DNA of 64,000 nt, taken from the NCBI GenBank assembly GCA_050946115.1, contig JBMNUF010000004.1, positions 1 through 64,000 on the forward strand, written 5' to 3'. This DNA comes from CAYFRC01 sp050946115 (lineage in GTDB: Bacteria; Bacillota; Clostridia; Christensenellales; Aristaeellaceae). A program made the position numbers and the translations under genes. Below the pieces are notes generated by a model, which saw nothing but the letters and a program-made list of their open reading frames with translations, was not told the DNA's origin and ran no database searches. Shown in pieces: positions 22,807 through 31,863 of the stretch; the stretch's first letter is position 1; each line of letters opens with the position of its first letter.

Positions 22807-23844
22807 GTGGCACAAGCATTGGCATTTCATCCGGTTCCGCACGAATTCGGCACGCAGATACTTGAAGACGGGCGCGTCCGCTTTTCGATGAAGGCGGAGG
22901 GCGCGAAAACCGTATCCGTCAGGGCGCCGGATATGGAGCTTCCCCTCACCAAGGGCGAGGACGGCGTGTTTCGCGGCGAATATCCGATCAAAGAAGGCTT
23001 CCATTACCTCTTTTGGAACGTGGACGGCGCGGACGTGATTCATCCGGGCAGCGACATCGGCTTCGGCTATACAAGGCCCGTAAACTTCATCGACGTGCCC
23101 GCCAAGGACGGAGATTTCTACGCGATTCGCGACGTGCCGCACGGGAGCGTTGCGCGCGAGTTTTTCCCATCGACGGTCACGGGCGAAACCGATACGGTGC
23201 TCGTCTATACGCCCTACGAATACGCACTGCATCCCGAAAAGCGGTACCCCGTACTCTATCTGCAGCACGGCTACGGCGAAAATGAGACGGGATGGGTCTG
23301 GCAGGGCAAGATCAATTTCATTTTGGACAACCTGATCGCGGACGGCAAGTGCGCGCCCATGCTCGTCGTAATGGCGGACGGCATGGTGCAGAAAAACGGC
23401 GCGCTCGAAAACATGCTGTTCCCCGCGCTTTTGACAAAGGACATCATCCCCTTCGTCGAGGGGAGATACCGCACGATCCCGAACAGGCTCTCCCGCGCGA
23501 TGGCGGGGCTCAGCATGGGCTCCATGCAAAGCTGCGTCACCGCATTTACGCACCCTGAGCTGTTCGCGTGGATCGGGCTGTTTTCGGGCTTTATGCGCAA
23601 CTGGAGGGAATCCGGGCAGCCGCACCTTGCCTATCTGGGCGATGCGGAGCGCTTTCGCCGCGATACGAAGCTGTTTTTCCGCGCGATGGGGAAGGACGAC
23701 CCGTATTACCATGTATTCGCGGAGGACGACGAAATCCTCGAACAAAAGGGCATCCCGTCCGACAGGCGCATATATGAAGGCGTACACGACTGGCAGGTGT
23801 GGCGCATGTGCGCGCGGGATTTCCTGCCGCTCCTGTTCCGATAG
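22807..23844 (+). CDS. Esterase family alpha/beta hydrolase (Fes/feruloyl-esterase-like)
   Basis: A 345-residue protein without a signal peptide. Residues about 1-100 form an N-terminal immunoglobulin-like (CBM48/E-set) domain (VSVRAPDMELPL, GEYPIKEGFHYLFWNVDG). The rest is an esterase D-type hydrolase with YLQHGYGENETGW, the nucleophile elbow GLSMGS and a late His in EGVHDWQVW. This domain pair is common in enterochelin esterase-like and xylan-deacylating enzymes. The start is GTG at 22807, preceded by GGGAGAGG. The substrate is unknown; its cytoplasmic location suggests hydrolysis of imported esters. Confidence 0.85.
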   Translation: MAQALAFHPVPHEFGTQILEDGRVRFSMKAEGAKTVSVRAPDMELPLTKGEDGVFRGEYPIKEGFHYLFWNVDGADVIHPGSDIGFGYTRPVNFIDVPAKDGDFYAIRDVPHGSVAREFFPSTVTGETDTVLVYTPYEYALHPEKRYPVLYLQHGYGENETGWVWQGKINFILDNLIADGKCAPMLVVMADGMVQKNGALENMLFPALLTKDIIPFVEGRYRTIPNRLSRAMAGLSMGSMQSCVTAFTHPELFAWIGLFSGFMRNWRESGQPHLAYLGDAERFRRDTKLFFRAMGKDDPYYHVFAEDDEILEQKGIPSDRRIYEGVHDWQVWRMCARDFLPLLFR

Positions 23845-23861
23845 GGAAGGGAGGATGCTTC

Positions 23862-24491
23862 GTGGCAAGGGAGAGCGCGCATGAAAAGACGCTGCGCCTG
23901 ATCGAAACGGAGGTTCCACTGTGGGAGGAGGGGCGCACCGTCGCGGGGATCGACGAGGTGGGGCGGGGGCCGCTCGCGGGTCCCGTCATGGCGTGCTGCA
24001 TCATTATCCCGCGGGAGAAGCTCGTGGACGGCGTGGACGATTCCAAAAAGCTGTCGGAGAAAAAGCGCGAAGAATTATACAGGCTCCTGCTTGAAAATGC
24101 GGACTACGTGCGCGTCGCGACCTTGGAGCCCGAGGAGATCGACCGCGTGAACATCCTGCAGGCGACCAAAATCTGCATGGAGGCGTGCGCGAAGGACGCG
24201 AAGGGCGCGTTTTTCCTCATAGACGCGGTGACGGGGCTGCATCTTCCCGGCGAAAGCCGATCCATCGCGCACGGGGACGCGCTGAGCTATTCCATCGCCG
24301 CCGCGTCGATCGTCGCGAAGGTCGCGCGGGACGACATCATGCGCAAGATAGATGCGCTCTACCCCGAATACGGCTTTGCGAAAAACAAGGGCTACGGCAC
24401 GCGGGAGCACATCGAGGCGATCCGCAAATACGGGATCACCCCCATACACAGAAAGAGCTTTCTGGGCGGCATATGCCCGGAGCTTTTATGA
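23862..24491 (+). CDS. rnhB: Ribonuclease HII
   Basis: A 209-residue enzyme that removes RNA from RNA-DNA hybrids, including single embedded ribonucleotides. The active-site motif GIDEVGRGPLAGP supplies the first Asp-Glu pair. DDSKKLSEKKRE and the later IDAVTGL and SIVAKVARD segments complete the family pattern, as does the C-terminal HRKSF motif. GTG at 23862 was chosen because GGGAGG is just upstream and a longer form would overlap the esterase gene. Its stop overlaps the yraN start (ATGA), showing translational coupling. Confidence 0.95.
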   Translation: MARESAHEKTLRLIETEVPLWEEGRTVAGIDEVGRGPLAGPVMACCIIIPREKLVDGVDDSKKLSEKKREELYRLLLENADYVRVATLEPEEIDRVNILQATKICMEACAKDAKGAFFLIDAVTGLHLPGESRSIAHGDALSYSIAAASIVAKVARDDIMRKIDALYPEYGFAKNKGYGTREHIEAIRKYGITPIHRKSFLGGICPELL

Positions 24492-24832
24492 AGCGGGAGC
24501 GGCGGGGCGCGGGCTGGGAACGCGCGGCCGCGATGTATTTGGAGGAGCACGGCGCGACGGTTCGCGAACTGAACTATGCCGTTTTGGGCGGGGAGATCGA
24601 TATCATCTGCGAAATGGACGGCTTTCTCGTGTTCTGCGAGGTGAAGCAGCGGTTCAACGCGCGGTACGGCACGGCGGAGGAGGCGGTGGACGCGGGCAAG
24701 CGGCGCCGCATCCGCAAGACGGCGGCGGAATACCTGCGCGGGCAAAGCAACCGCCTTCCCGTGCGGTTCGACGTGATCGAGATCACGGAGGAGGGCCTGC
24801 GCCACAAAAAAGGGGCTTTTGCCGATGCATAG
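24488..24832 (+). CDS. yraN: YraN/UPF0102 family nuclease-fold protein
   Basis: A 114-residue protein with the UPF0102 pattern: GWERAAAMYLEEHGATV, then NYAVLGGEIDIICEMDG and VFCEVKQRF. GEID and EVK form the PD-(D/E)xK-like active site. Its biological role is unsettled. The ATG overlaps the rnhB stop by four bases; rnhB-yraN is a widely conserved gene pair in Bacteria. The 1281-codon glycosyltransferase gene begins 15 bp downstream. Confidence 0.93.
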   Translation: MKRERRGAGWERAAAMYLEEHGATVRELNYAVLGGEIDIICEMDGFLVFCEVKQRFNARYGTAEEAVDAGKRRRIRKTAAEYLRGQSNRLPVRFDVIEITEEGLRHKKGAFADA

Positions 24833-24847
24833 GCACCGGAGGGGACT

Positions 24848-27800
24848 ATGAAAACACGAAAAACGATTTGGATGCTGCTCGCGCTGTGCCTGTTGTTTGC
24901 GCTGCCTTCTCATGCGGAGGGAAACCTGCTCGCAAACGGCGGGTTCGAGGACGGGGAAATATCGTGGCTTCGGGATATGTGGAACGGCGATACGGGCGTA
25001 TCGTATCTTGCAATCTCGGAGGGCGCCTACAGCGGCAAATACTGCGCGATGGTCGAAAACGTCGACTTAAACGACGCGCGGTACGTGCAGGAGGTATCGG
25101 TTCAGCCGGATACGCTGTACCGCATTTCCTGCATGGTGCGGGCAGAGGGCTGCGGCGAGGACGCGAAGGGCGCAAACATCTCCGTCAAGGGCACGTTCGC
25201 ATCGAGCGAATCCGTATACGACACGGGAAACGGCTGGACAAAACTCGAACTGTACGGCATCACGGGCGAAAAGCAGACGTCGCTCACAGTGATGGCGCGG
25301 GTCGGCGGATACAGCTCCGTGAACACGGGCAAGGCGTGGTTTGACGACTTTGAAATGTATGAAGCGGACGATGTGCCGGGCGATATCCTGCCCTACAGCT
25401 TCGACATCCCAACCTATGCGGACGAGGAGGGCGAAGACATCGGCGTGGAAGCGGAAGCGGAGAAAGCGCCGTCGCCCCTCACAGGCGCGCTGTTTTCGCT
25501 GGCGCTGAACGGGGCGTTTGTCTGTTTTTGCGCGCTGCTCTTTTTCGCGTACCGGCGGGGGCGCATATCGATGGGGCGCGGCGCGGCGATCGCGCTGCTT
25601 TCGGCAGCGATGCTGCTCAGGCTCTTCCTCGCGGTGCTCGTGCGCGGGTACGGCGTGGACATGACGGATTTCATGCTGTGGGCGCAGCGGCTCGCCGAGA
25701 CGGGCGCATCGGGCTTTTACAGTGCGGAGTATTTCTGCGACTATCCGCCGGGCTATCTGTGGGTGCTGATGCTCGCGGGAAAAATCAATGGTCTCTTCGG
25801 CGGCGCGTACAATACGAGGCTGTTTTGGCTCCTCGTCAAGCTCCCCGCAATCCTTGCGGACGGCGCTTCGGCGTGGCTCCTGATCAGGATCGCGGAAAAG
25901 CCGCTGGGCGAAAGGCCCGCGCGGATGCTCGGCTGCATGTACGCGCTCTGCCCCGCAGTGTTCGTCAATTCGGCGGCGTGGGGGCAGATCGATGCCCTGC
26001 TCGCACTGCCGCTGCTCCTTGCGATACTTCTGGCGGTGAAAAAGCGGTGGGAGTTCGCGCTGCCCGTGTATGCGGTTTCGGTGCTCGTCAAGCCGCAGGC
26101 GTTGATGTTCGGGCCCTTTGCGCTGTTTGTCCTCGTGTGGGAGGCGTTTTTTGCCAAACTCCGCGTCGTGGGCGGCGCGGGCAATGTGCGCATCACGGAG
26201 ACGGACGACCGAGAGAAAGCATATGTTCGCATGGGGATCGGCATCGCCTTGAGCGCCCTCGCGATGTGCGCCGTTGCGCTTCCGTTCGTTGTGCGCCTTC
26301 CCGAAGACGCGGGCGCGAAGGGCATCGCCTTCCTTTGGCGCCTGTACGGGAACACGATGTCCACGTACAAATACATCACCGTCAATGCGTGCAACCTATA
26401 TACCCTCTTAAACCTCAACTGGAGCCCGATGGAAAGCCACCCGTATCTTTCGGCGTTTGCATATGGTATGCTGGGGCTTTCCGTATCATATGCCTGCTTT
26501 CTCTACGCAAAATCCGCGCGGCGGGAGCGGATATTCCTCGCGGGCGCGACATTCCTTGTCGCCGCGTTCGCGTTCGCGCCGATGATGCACGAAAGGTATC
26601 TGTTTCCCGCGCTGTTGTTGCTCTGTGCGGCGTATGCCGCCGACCGCGATGTGCGCATCTTGATCTCCGCGCTCGTCGCCGCATTTGCGCTCGGCATGAA
26701 CGAGATGCTCGTGCTGCAAAACGACCATTTGATCGCAAGCCTCGGCAGGATGAATGCCTTCGTCTCCGCGCTGAACGTCTTGAACGCGCTGCTAATAATC
26801 TGGACGGCATACGACATCTGCGTCCGCGAAAAAATCTATTCCTTCACGCGGATCTACGCGCCCGCGCGGGAGCGGAAAATCGAGCTTTCGAACCTGTTTC
26901 GCCCGACGGATTACCGCATGGGCTTCAAAAAATCGGACGCGATCCTCCTTTCCGCGCTGACGCTCCTCTACGGCTTTGTGGCGTTTTGCAACCTGGGCTC
27001 TTTGACGGCGCCGCAGACCGCGTGGACGTCCTCCGCAGCGGGGGAAACGCTCACGTTCGACATGGGCGAAGCCCTTTCCCTCAAGGGGACGTATTACGGC
27101 GGCATCTGCACCACCTCCTTCGATGTGGAATATTCCATAGACGGGGAGGAATGGACGGAGAAGGCGGATGCGGGGTACGGGCAGGGCGAAATCTTCCGCT
27201 GGAAATGGCTTTCTGATGACCCTGTCGAGGCGCGCTACGTGCGCTTCACCGCGCATCGGGGAGGGCTGATCCTCTACGAAGCTGCGTTCCTCGGCGAGGA
27301 CGGCGCGCCCCTTCCCGTATCCTCCGTATACGCCTACGGCGGAAGCGAGGAGCGGGCGACAGATCCGAAATTGCTCTTGGACGAGCAAAGCATCGTGCCC
27401 GCCGCGCCGAGCTGGTACAATGGCACCTATTTCGACGAGATTTACCACGCGCGGACGGGGTACGAGCTGCTGCACGCGCAACCCAATTACGAATGGACGC
27501 ACCCGCCGCTCGGAAAGCTGTTCATCGCGCTGGGCATTCAGATGTTCGGCATGACCCCCTTCGGCTGGCGGTTCATGGGCGCGCTGTTCGGGGTGCTCAT
27601 GATCCCCGCGATGTACCTCCTCGTAAAGCAGCTCACTAAGCGCACGGAGATTGCGTTCGTTGCGGCGTTTCTGTTTGCGACGGACTGCATGCATTTCACG
27701 CAGACGCGCATCGCGACGATCGATACCTTCGTGGTGTTGTTCGTCATGCTGCAATATTTGTTCATGTTCCGCTATTTGCAAATGAGCTTTTACCGGCAGC

Positions 27801-28693
27801 GGCTCATGCGGACGCTGGTGCCGCTCGCACTCTCGGGCATCATGATGGGGCTGGGCATCGCGTGCAAATGGACGGGCGCATACGCGGGGCTGGGGCTTGC
27901 TGTATTGTTCTTTATCTCGCTCGGCAGGCGCATCTACGAGGCGGCGTACAGCGCGAAACACATGGGCGAATTGGACGGCGAAGCAAAGAAGATCGGGCAG
28001 CGCGCGGTCAAGACCGCCGCGCGAAACATCACGCTCACGCTATTATGGTGCGTGTTGTTCTTCGTGATCGTGCCGTGTCTGATTTACTATTTCTCCTACC
28101 AAAGGCAGATGATTCCGGAGGGCGGGCTTTCCGTTCGGGGCGTGTGGGATTTACAGGTGAGCATGTTCAACTACCACAACGGGCTTTCGGGCGATACGCA
28201 CAGCTTTCGCTCGCCGTGGTACGAATGGCCGCTCATCGTAAAGCCCATGTGGTACTATACGGGCTACGACTATACGCCGTATGAAATCGTCTCCTCGATC
28301 TCCTGCATGGGAAATCCCGTCACGTGGTGGGGCGGCGCGCTCGCGATGGCTGTTGTCTTGGTCGGCACGATATCCTTTGCGCGGCGCGACAGGCGGTACC
28401 GCGCGGTCGCCATCGGGTTCCTCGCGCAGTATGTACCGTGGATCTTCGTTGCGCGCTCGACATATATCTACCACTATTTCGCGAGTGTGCCCTTCATCAT
28501 CCTTGCCACGGCGCTGTTGTTCGACGGCGCGCGCAAGTACATGTCAAAAAAATGGTACAGGGCGCTTCTGATTTTGTATTGCACACTCGCGCTGTTGCTG
28601 TTTGTGTTCTTCTACCCCGTCGCCTCGGGGCACGAGATGGCGAGGACATACGCGCAGCTCCTCAGGTGGTTCAACTGGTACAACTTCCGATGA
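24848..28693 (+). CDS. Double GT-C glycosyltransferase with CBM-like and discoidin-like domains (PMT family)
   Basis: A 1281-residue membrane protein. A signal peptide (1-23) precedes a CBM4/9-like beta-sandwich (about 25-172) and a first GT-C membrane region (about 210-670) with Asp271 in an early loop (GVDMTDFML) and CDYPPGYLW. A membrane helix near 694 leads to a discoidin-like domain (about 730-825). A second GT-C module follows (about 850-1281) with PMT-family motifs FDEIYHA (Asp near 862) and THPPLGKLF. It probably transfers sugar from a polyprenyl-phosphate donor to extracytoplasmic protein or glycan. The ATG at 24848 follows GGAGGGG. Two glycosyltransferase cores in one chain is unusual. 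Confidence 0.82.
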   Translation: MKTRKTIWMLLALCLLFALPSHAEGNLLANGGFEDGEISWLRDMWNGDTGVSYLAISEGAYSGKYCAMVENVDLNDARYVQEVSVQPDTLYRISCMVRAEGCGEDAKGANISVKGTFASSESVYDTGNGWTKLELYGITGEKQTSLTVMARVGGYSSVNTGKAWFDDFEMYEADDVPGDILPYSFDIPTYADEEGEDIGVEAEAEKAPSPLTGALFSLALNGAFVCFCALLFFAYRRGRISMGRGAAIALLSAAMLLRLFLAVLVRGYGVDMTDFMLWAQRLAETGASGFYSAEYFCDYPPGYLWVLMLAGKINGLFGGAYNTRLFWLLVKLPAILADGASAWLLIRIAEKPLGERPARMLGCMYALCPAVFVNSAAWGQIDALLALPLLLAILLAVKKRWEFALPVYAVSVLVKPQALMFGPFALFVLVWEAFFAKLRVVGGAGNVRITETDDREKAYVRMGIGIALSALAMCAVALPFVVRLPEDAGAKGIAFLWRLYGNTMSTYKYITVNACNLYTLLNLNWSPMESHPYLSAFAYGMLGLSVSYACFLYAKSARRERIFLAGATFLVAAFAFAPMMHERYLFPALLLLCAAYAADRDVRILISALVAAFALGMNEMLVLQNDHLIASLGRMNAFVSALNVLNALLIIWTAYDICVREKIYSFTRIYAPARERKIELSNLFRPTDYRMGFKKSDAILLSALTLLYGFVAFCNLGSLTAPQTAWTSSAAGETLTFDMGEALSLKGTYYGGICTTSFDVEYSIDGEEWTEKADAGYGQGEIFRWKWLSDDPVEARYVRFTAHRGGLILYEAAFLGEDGAPLPVSSVYAYGGSEERATDPKLLLDEQSIVPAAPSWYNGTYFDEIYHARTGYELLHAQPNYEWTHPPLGKLFIALGIQMFGMTPFGWRFMGALFGVLMIPAMYLLVKQLTKRTEIAFVAAFLFATDCMHFTQTRIATIDTFVVLFVMLQYLFMFRYLQMSFYRQRLMRTLVPLALSGIMMGLGIACKWTGAYAGLGLAVLFFISLGRRIYEAAYSAKHMGELDGEAKKIGQRAVKTAARNITLTLLWCVLFFVIVPCLIYYFSYQRQMIPEGGLSVRGVWDLQVSMFNYHNGLSGDTHSFRSPWYEWPLIVKPMWYYTGYDYTPYEIVSSISCMGNPVTWWGGALAMAVVLVGTISFARRDRRYRAVAIGFLAQYVPWIFVARSTYIYHYFASVPFIILATALLFDGARKYMSKKWYRALLILYCTLALLLFVFFYPVASGHEMARTYAQLLRWFNWYNFR

Positions 28694-28715
28694 AAAAGCG
28701 GGCAACCGCTTTTTT
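28693..28715 (+). terminator. Rho-independent terminator
   Basis: AAAAAGCGG, GCAA loop, CCGCTTTTTT, starting at the stop codon of the glycosyltransferase gene. Confidence 0.85.
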
Positions 28716-28770
28716 CTCGCCCGAGCATGAATATATATCCTGTTAAATGTATAATTATGCGATAAATTGC

Positions 28771-28799
28771 TTGACAGATCACACTTTTCTGCATATAAT
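28771..28799 (+). promoter_or_regulatory. Consensus sigma-A promoter of the arginine operon
   Basis: TTGACA at 28771-28776, a 17-base spacer and TATAAT at 28794-28799. A palindromic ATAATTAT core at about 28750-28757 just upstream could be part of an ArgR (ARG box) site; this is tentative. Confidence 0.88.
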
Positions 28800-28834
28800 A
28801 CGCATAAACGACTTTTTGCAGGGAGGCGACGGGA

Positions 28835-29761
28835 ATGACGCGGGTGTTTATAGACGGCAGCGCAGGCACGACGGGGCTCAGGATTCGGGAGCGGCTTTCG
28901 GAGCGACGGGACATCGATGTGATCGCGCTCTCGGAAGAAAAGCGAAAGGATACCGCCTCTCGGCGCGAGGCGCTGAACGAATGCGACATCGCGTTTTTGT
29001 GCCTTCCGGACGCTGCGGCGATAGAAGCGGTTTCGCTCATCGAAAACGGCAAAACGAAGGTGATCGACACCTCGACCGCGCACCGTACGGCGGCGGGCTG
29101 GGCATACGGGTTTCCGGAACTGAAGGGCTTTCGCGAAAAAATCGCATCCTCCAAGCGCATCGCAAACCCGGGCTGCCACGCGAGCGGGTTTCTCGCGCTG
29201 GTGGTGCCGCTGGTGGAAGAGGGCATCCTCTCGCCCGATGCGCAGCTCACCTGCTTTTCGCTCACGGGATATTCGGGCGGCGGCAAGAAGATGATCGCGG
29301 AATACGAAAACGAAGGTCGCGACCCGCTGCTGAATGCGCCGCGCCAGTACGGCATAGGCCAGCAGCACAAGCACCTAAAGGAAATGGGCGCGATCGCGCG
29401 CCTTTCGACGCTCCCGGCGTTCTGCCCCATCGTCGCGGATTTTTACAGCGGCATGGAGGTCACGGTGCCGCTCTTCCAAAAGGACATCGAAGAGGTTCGC
29501 GCGGTGTACAGGGCGTGGTACAATGGGGCAATCGTGCATTACGACGAGGACGCGGACGAGGGCGGCTTCCTCTCCGCGGCGGCGCTTTCGGGGCGCGACG
29601 ACATGCAGATACTGGTTACGGGAAACGATGAGCGACTGCTCTTGACGGCGCGATTCGACAACCTCGGAAAGGGCGCATCGGGTGCGGCGATCCAAAACAT
29701 GAACATCCTCCTCGGCAAAAACGAGGCGGAGGGACTGACGACGGGAGGCAAGACGATATGA
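28835..29761 (+). CDS. argC: N-acetyl-gamma-glutamyl-phosphate reductase
   Basis: A 308-residue NADPH-dependent reductase for the third step of arginine synthesis. The length and the N-terminus VFIDGSAGTTGLRI match the shorter type 2 ArgC. The catalytic cysteine is Cys114 in NPGCHASG, and the later GYSGGGKKM loop is conserved. The ATG at 28835 has GGGAGG eight bases upstream. It is the first gene of argCJBD, and its stop overlaps the argJ start by four bases. Confidence 0.96.
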   Translation: MTRVFIDGSAGTTGLRIRERLSERRDIDVIALSEEKRKDTASRREALNECDIAFLCLPDAAAIEAVSLIENGKTKVIDTSTAHRTAAGWAYGFPELKGFREKIASSKRIANPGCHASGFLALVVPLVEEGILSPDAQLTCFSLTGYSGGGKKMIAEYENEGRDPLLNAPRQYGIGQQHKHLKEMGAIARLSTLPAFCPIVADFYSGMEVTVPLFQKDIEEVRAVYRAWYNGAIVHYDEDADEGGFLSAAALSGRDDMQILVTGNDERLLLTARFDNLGKGASGAAIQNMNILLGKNEAEGLTTGGKTI

Positions 29762-30972
29762 AGACGGTATCTGGCGGCGTGTGCGCTGCAAAGGGGTTTA
29801 CGGCAAACGGCATCCATTGCGGGATCCGCAAAAAGAAGGTAAAAAAAGATCTGTCGCTGATTTTCTCCGAGGTACCTGCGGCGGCGGCGGGCGTATATAC
29901 GGCGAACCTCGTGAAGGGCGCGCCGCTCCTTGTGACAAAAAAACACATCGCAAACGGATACGCGCAGGCGATCCTCTGCAACAGCGGAAACGCGAACACC
30001 TGCAATGCCGACGGCATCGAGATCGCCGAGGGCATGAGCAAGTTGGCGGCGGAGGCGCTGGGGATCGCGCCTGAGGACGTGGTCGTCGCCTCCACGGGCG
30101 TGATCGGGCAGCGGCTGTCCCTGGAGCCGATAAAAAACGGCATGGAAGCGCTCGTTTCGGGGCTGAGCGAAAATGGCAGCGAAAGCGCGGCAGAGGGCAT
30201 CATGACCACGGACACCGTGAAAAAGGAAATCGCGGTGGAGTTTGCAATCGGCGGCAAGGTATGCCGCATGGGCGGCATCGCCAAGGGCAGCGGCATGATT
30301 CACCCCAACATGGCGACGATGCTCTCGTTCATCACGACGGACGTCGGCATCTCGCCCGAAATGCTGCAAACGGCGCTCTCGACGGATGTTCAGAACACGT
30401 TCAACATGCTCTCCATAGACGGCGACACATCCACCAACGACATGGCGGTCGTCCTTGCGAACGGCATGGCGGGGAACGAAACGATTGCCGAAGAGGGCGA
30501 AGCGTTTGAGGCATTCATGCGCGCGCTGAACAGCGTTACGGTGTATCTCTCGCGCACGCTCGCGGGCGACGGCGAGGGCGCGACAAAGCTCCTGGAATGC
30601 GTCGTGACCGGCGGAAAAACGGAGAAGGACGCGAAGACCGCGGCAAAGAGCGTCATCTGCTCGAGCCTTTTGAAGGCGGCGATGTTTGGAGCGGACGCAA
30701 ACTGGGGGCGCGTGCTCTGCGCGCTGGGATACAGCGGCGCGGACTTGGATGTGGACAAGATCGATGTGGCGTTCCGCTCGAACAAGGGGACGCTTCGCGT
30801 GTGCGAAAACGGCGCGGGCATCGATTTTTCGGAGGAAAAGGCGAAGGAAGTCCTCTCCGAAAGGGAGATCGAAATCCTGGTCGATCTCAAGGACGGCGCG
30901 CACAGCGCGACGGCGTGGGGCTGCGACCTCACATACGACTATGTGAAGATCAACGGCGACTACCGCACCTGA
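29758..30972 (+). CDS. argJ: Glutamate N-acetyltransferase / amino-acid acetyltransferase
   Basis: A 404-residue enzyme that recycles acetyl groups from N-acetylornithine to glutamate, closing the cyclic arginine pathway. The precursor self-cleaves before Thr187 in HPNMATML to give alpha and beta chains. NSGNANTCN and the C-terminal SDLTYDYV-like ending (here CDLTYDYVKINGDYRT) are family hallmarks. The ATG overlaps the end of argC, with GGGAGG upstream. Whether it is bifunctional (also using acetyl-CoA) cannot be told from sequence; no argA is in the window. Confidence 0.96.
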   Translation: MKTVSGGVCAAKGFTANGIHCGIRKKKVKKDLSLIFSEVPAAAAGVYTANLVKGAPLLVTKKHIANGYAQAILCNSGNANTCNADGIEIAEGMSKLAAEALGIAPEDVVVASTGVIGQRLSLEPIKNGMEALVSGLSENGSESAAEGIMTTDTVKKEIAVEFAIGGKVCRMGGIAKGSGMIHPNMATMLSFITTDVGISPEMLQTALSTDVQNTFNMLSIDGDTSTNDMAVVLANGMAGNETIAEEGEAFEAFMRALNSVTVYLSRTLAGDGEGATKLLECVVTGGKTEKDAKTAAKSVICSSLLKAAMFGADANWGRVLCALGYSGADLDVDKIDVAFRSNKGTLRVCENGAGIDFSEEKAKEVLSEREIEILVDLKDGAHSATAWGCDLTYDYVKINGDYRT

Positions 30973-30987
30973 GGGAGGATGGCGAAA

Positions 30988-31863
30988 ATGGGTGAAAAGG
31001 CGTTTTCCAATGCGGAGCGGGCGCAGGTATTGACCGGCGCGCTGCCGTACATCAAGCGGTATTCGGGCAGGATCGTCGTGGTGAAATACGGCGGCAACGC
31101 GATGCTCAACGAGCATCTCAAGCAGCAGGTCATGGAAGACATCGTGCTGTTGTGGCTCATCGGCGTGAAGATCGTCCTCGTGCACGGCGGCGGCCCCGAA
31201 ATCACGGAGATGATGCAGATGATGGGCAAAAAGCCGACGTTTGTGGACGGACTCCGCGTGACGGATAAGGAGACCGTGGACATCGTGCAGATGGTGCTCG
31301 CGGGAAAGATCAATAAGACGTTGGTGAACCTCCTCGAAATGAACGGCGGAACGGCGATGGGCATCTCCGGCATGGACGGGCGGCTCATCGAGGCGGAGGT
31401 AAAGGACCCGCGGCTGGGGTATGTGGGACGAATCACGAAGATCAACATCCGCCCGGTCGTGGATCTGCTCGAAAAGGGCTATATCCCCGTGGTCTCCACG
31501 CTCGGCTGCGACAGAAACGGCAATGCCTACAACATCAACGGCGACACCGCCGCCGCATCGATCGCGGGCGCGCTGAACGCCAAGAGGCTCATCATGCTGA
31601 CGGACATCGCGGGCATCCTGCGCGACAAGGACGACCCCAAGACGCTCATCCCCGAGATCACCGTCGGTGAAGCCGCGCGCCTGCGCAGGGAGGGCATCAT
31701 CTCCGACGGCATGCTCCCCAAGGTGGAGTGCTGCGTGGAGGCGATCGAAAAGGGCGTGGAAAAGGTCATCATCATGGACGGGCGCGTACCGCACTCCATC
31801 CTGATGGAGCTTCTGACGGACGAGGGCGCGGGCACCATGATCACGGGAGGGAACGGAAAATGA
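30988..31863 (+). CDS. argB: Acetylglutamate kinase
   Basis: A 291-residue amino-acid kinase that phosphorylates N-acetylglutamate. VVKYGGNAM near the N-terminus, LVHGGGPEI and the NINGDTAAASIAGAL motif mark the active site. The ATG at 30988 is preferred because GAGGGAGG sits nine bases upstream; the ATG at 30979 abuts that site. An N-terminal helix of about 20 residues precedes the core, as in arginine-inhibited hexameric enzymes, so feedback inhibition is plausible. Its stop overlaps argD by four bases. Confidence 0.96.
   Translation: MGEKAFSNAERAQVLTGALPYIKRYSGRIVVVKYGGNAMLNEHLKQQVMEDIVLLWLIGVKIVLVHGGGPEITEMMQMMGKKPTFVDGLRVTDKETVDIVQMVLAGKINKTLVNLLEMNGGTAMGISGMDGRLIEAEVKDPRLGYVGRITKINIRPVVDLLEKGYIPVVSTLGCDRNGNAYNINGDTAAASIAGALNAKRLIMLTDIAGILRDKDDPKTLIPEITVGEAARLRREGIISDGMLPKVECCVEAIEKGVEKVIIMDGRVPHSILMELLTDEGAGTMITGGNGK

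Noticed and set aside
29539..31794. A 751-codon minus-strand frame across argJ and argB
   Set aside because: It is antisense to well-supported arginine genes, and its translation is His/Arg/Asp-rich without motifs.
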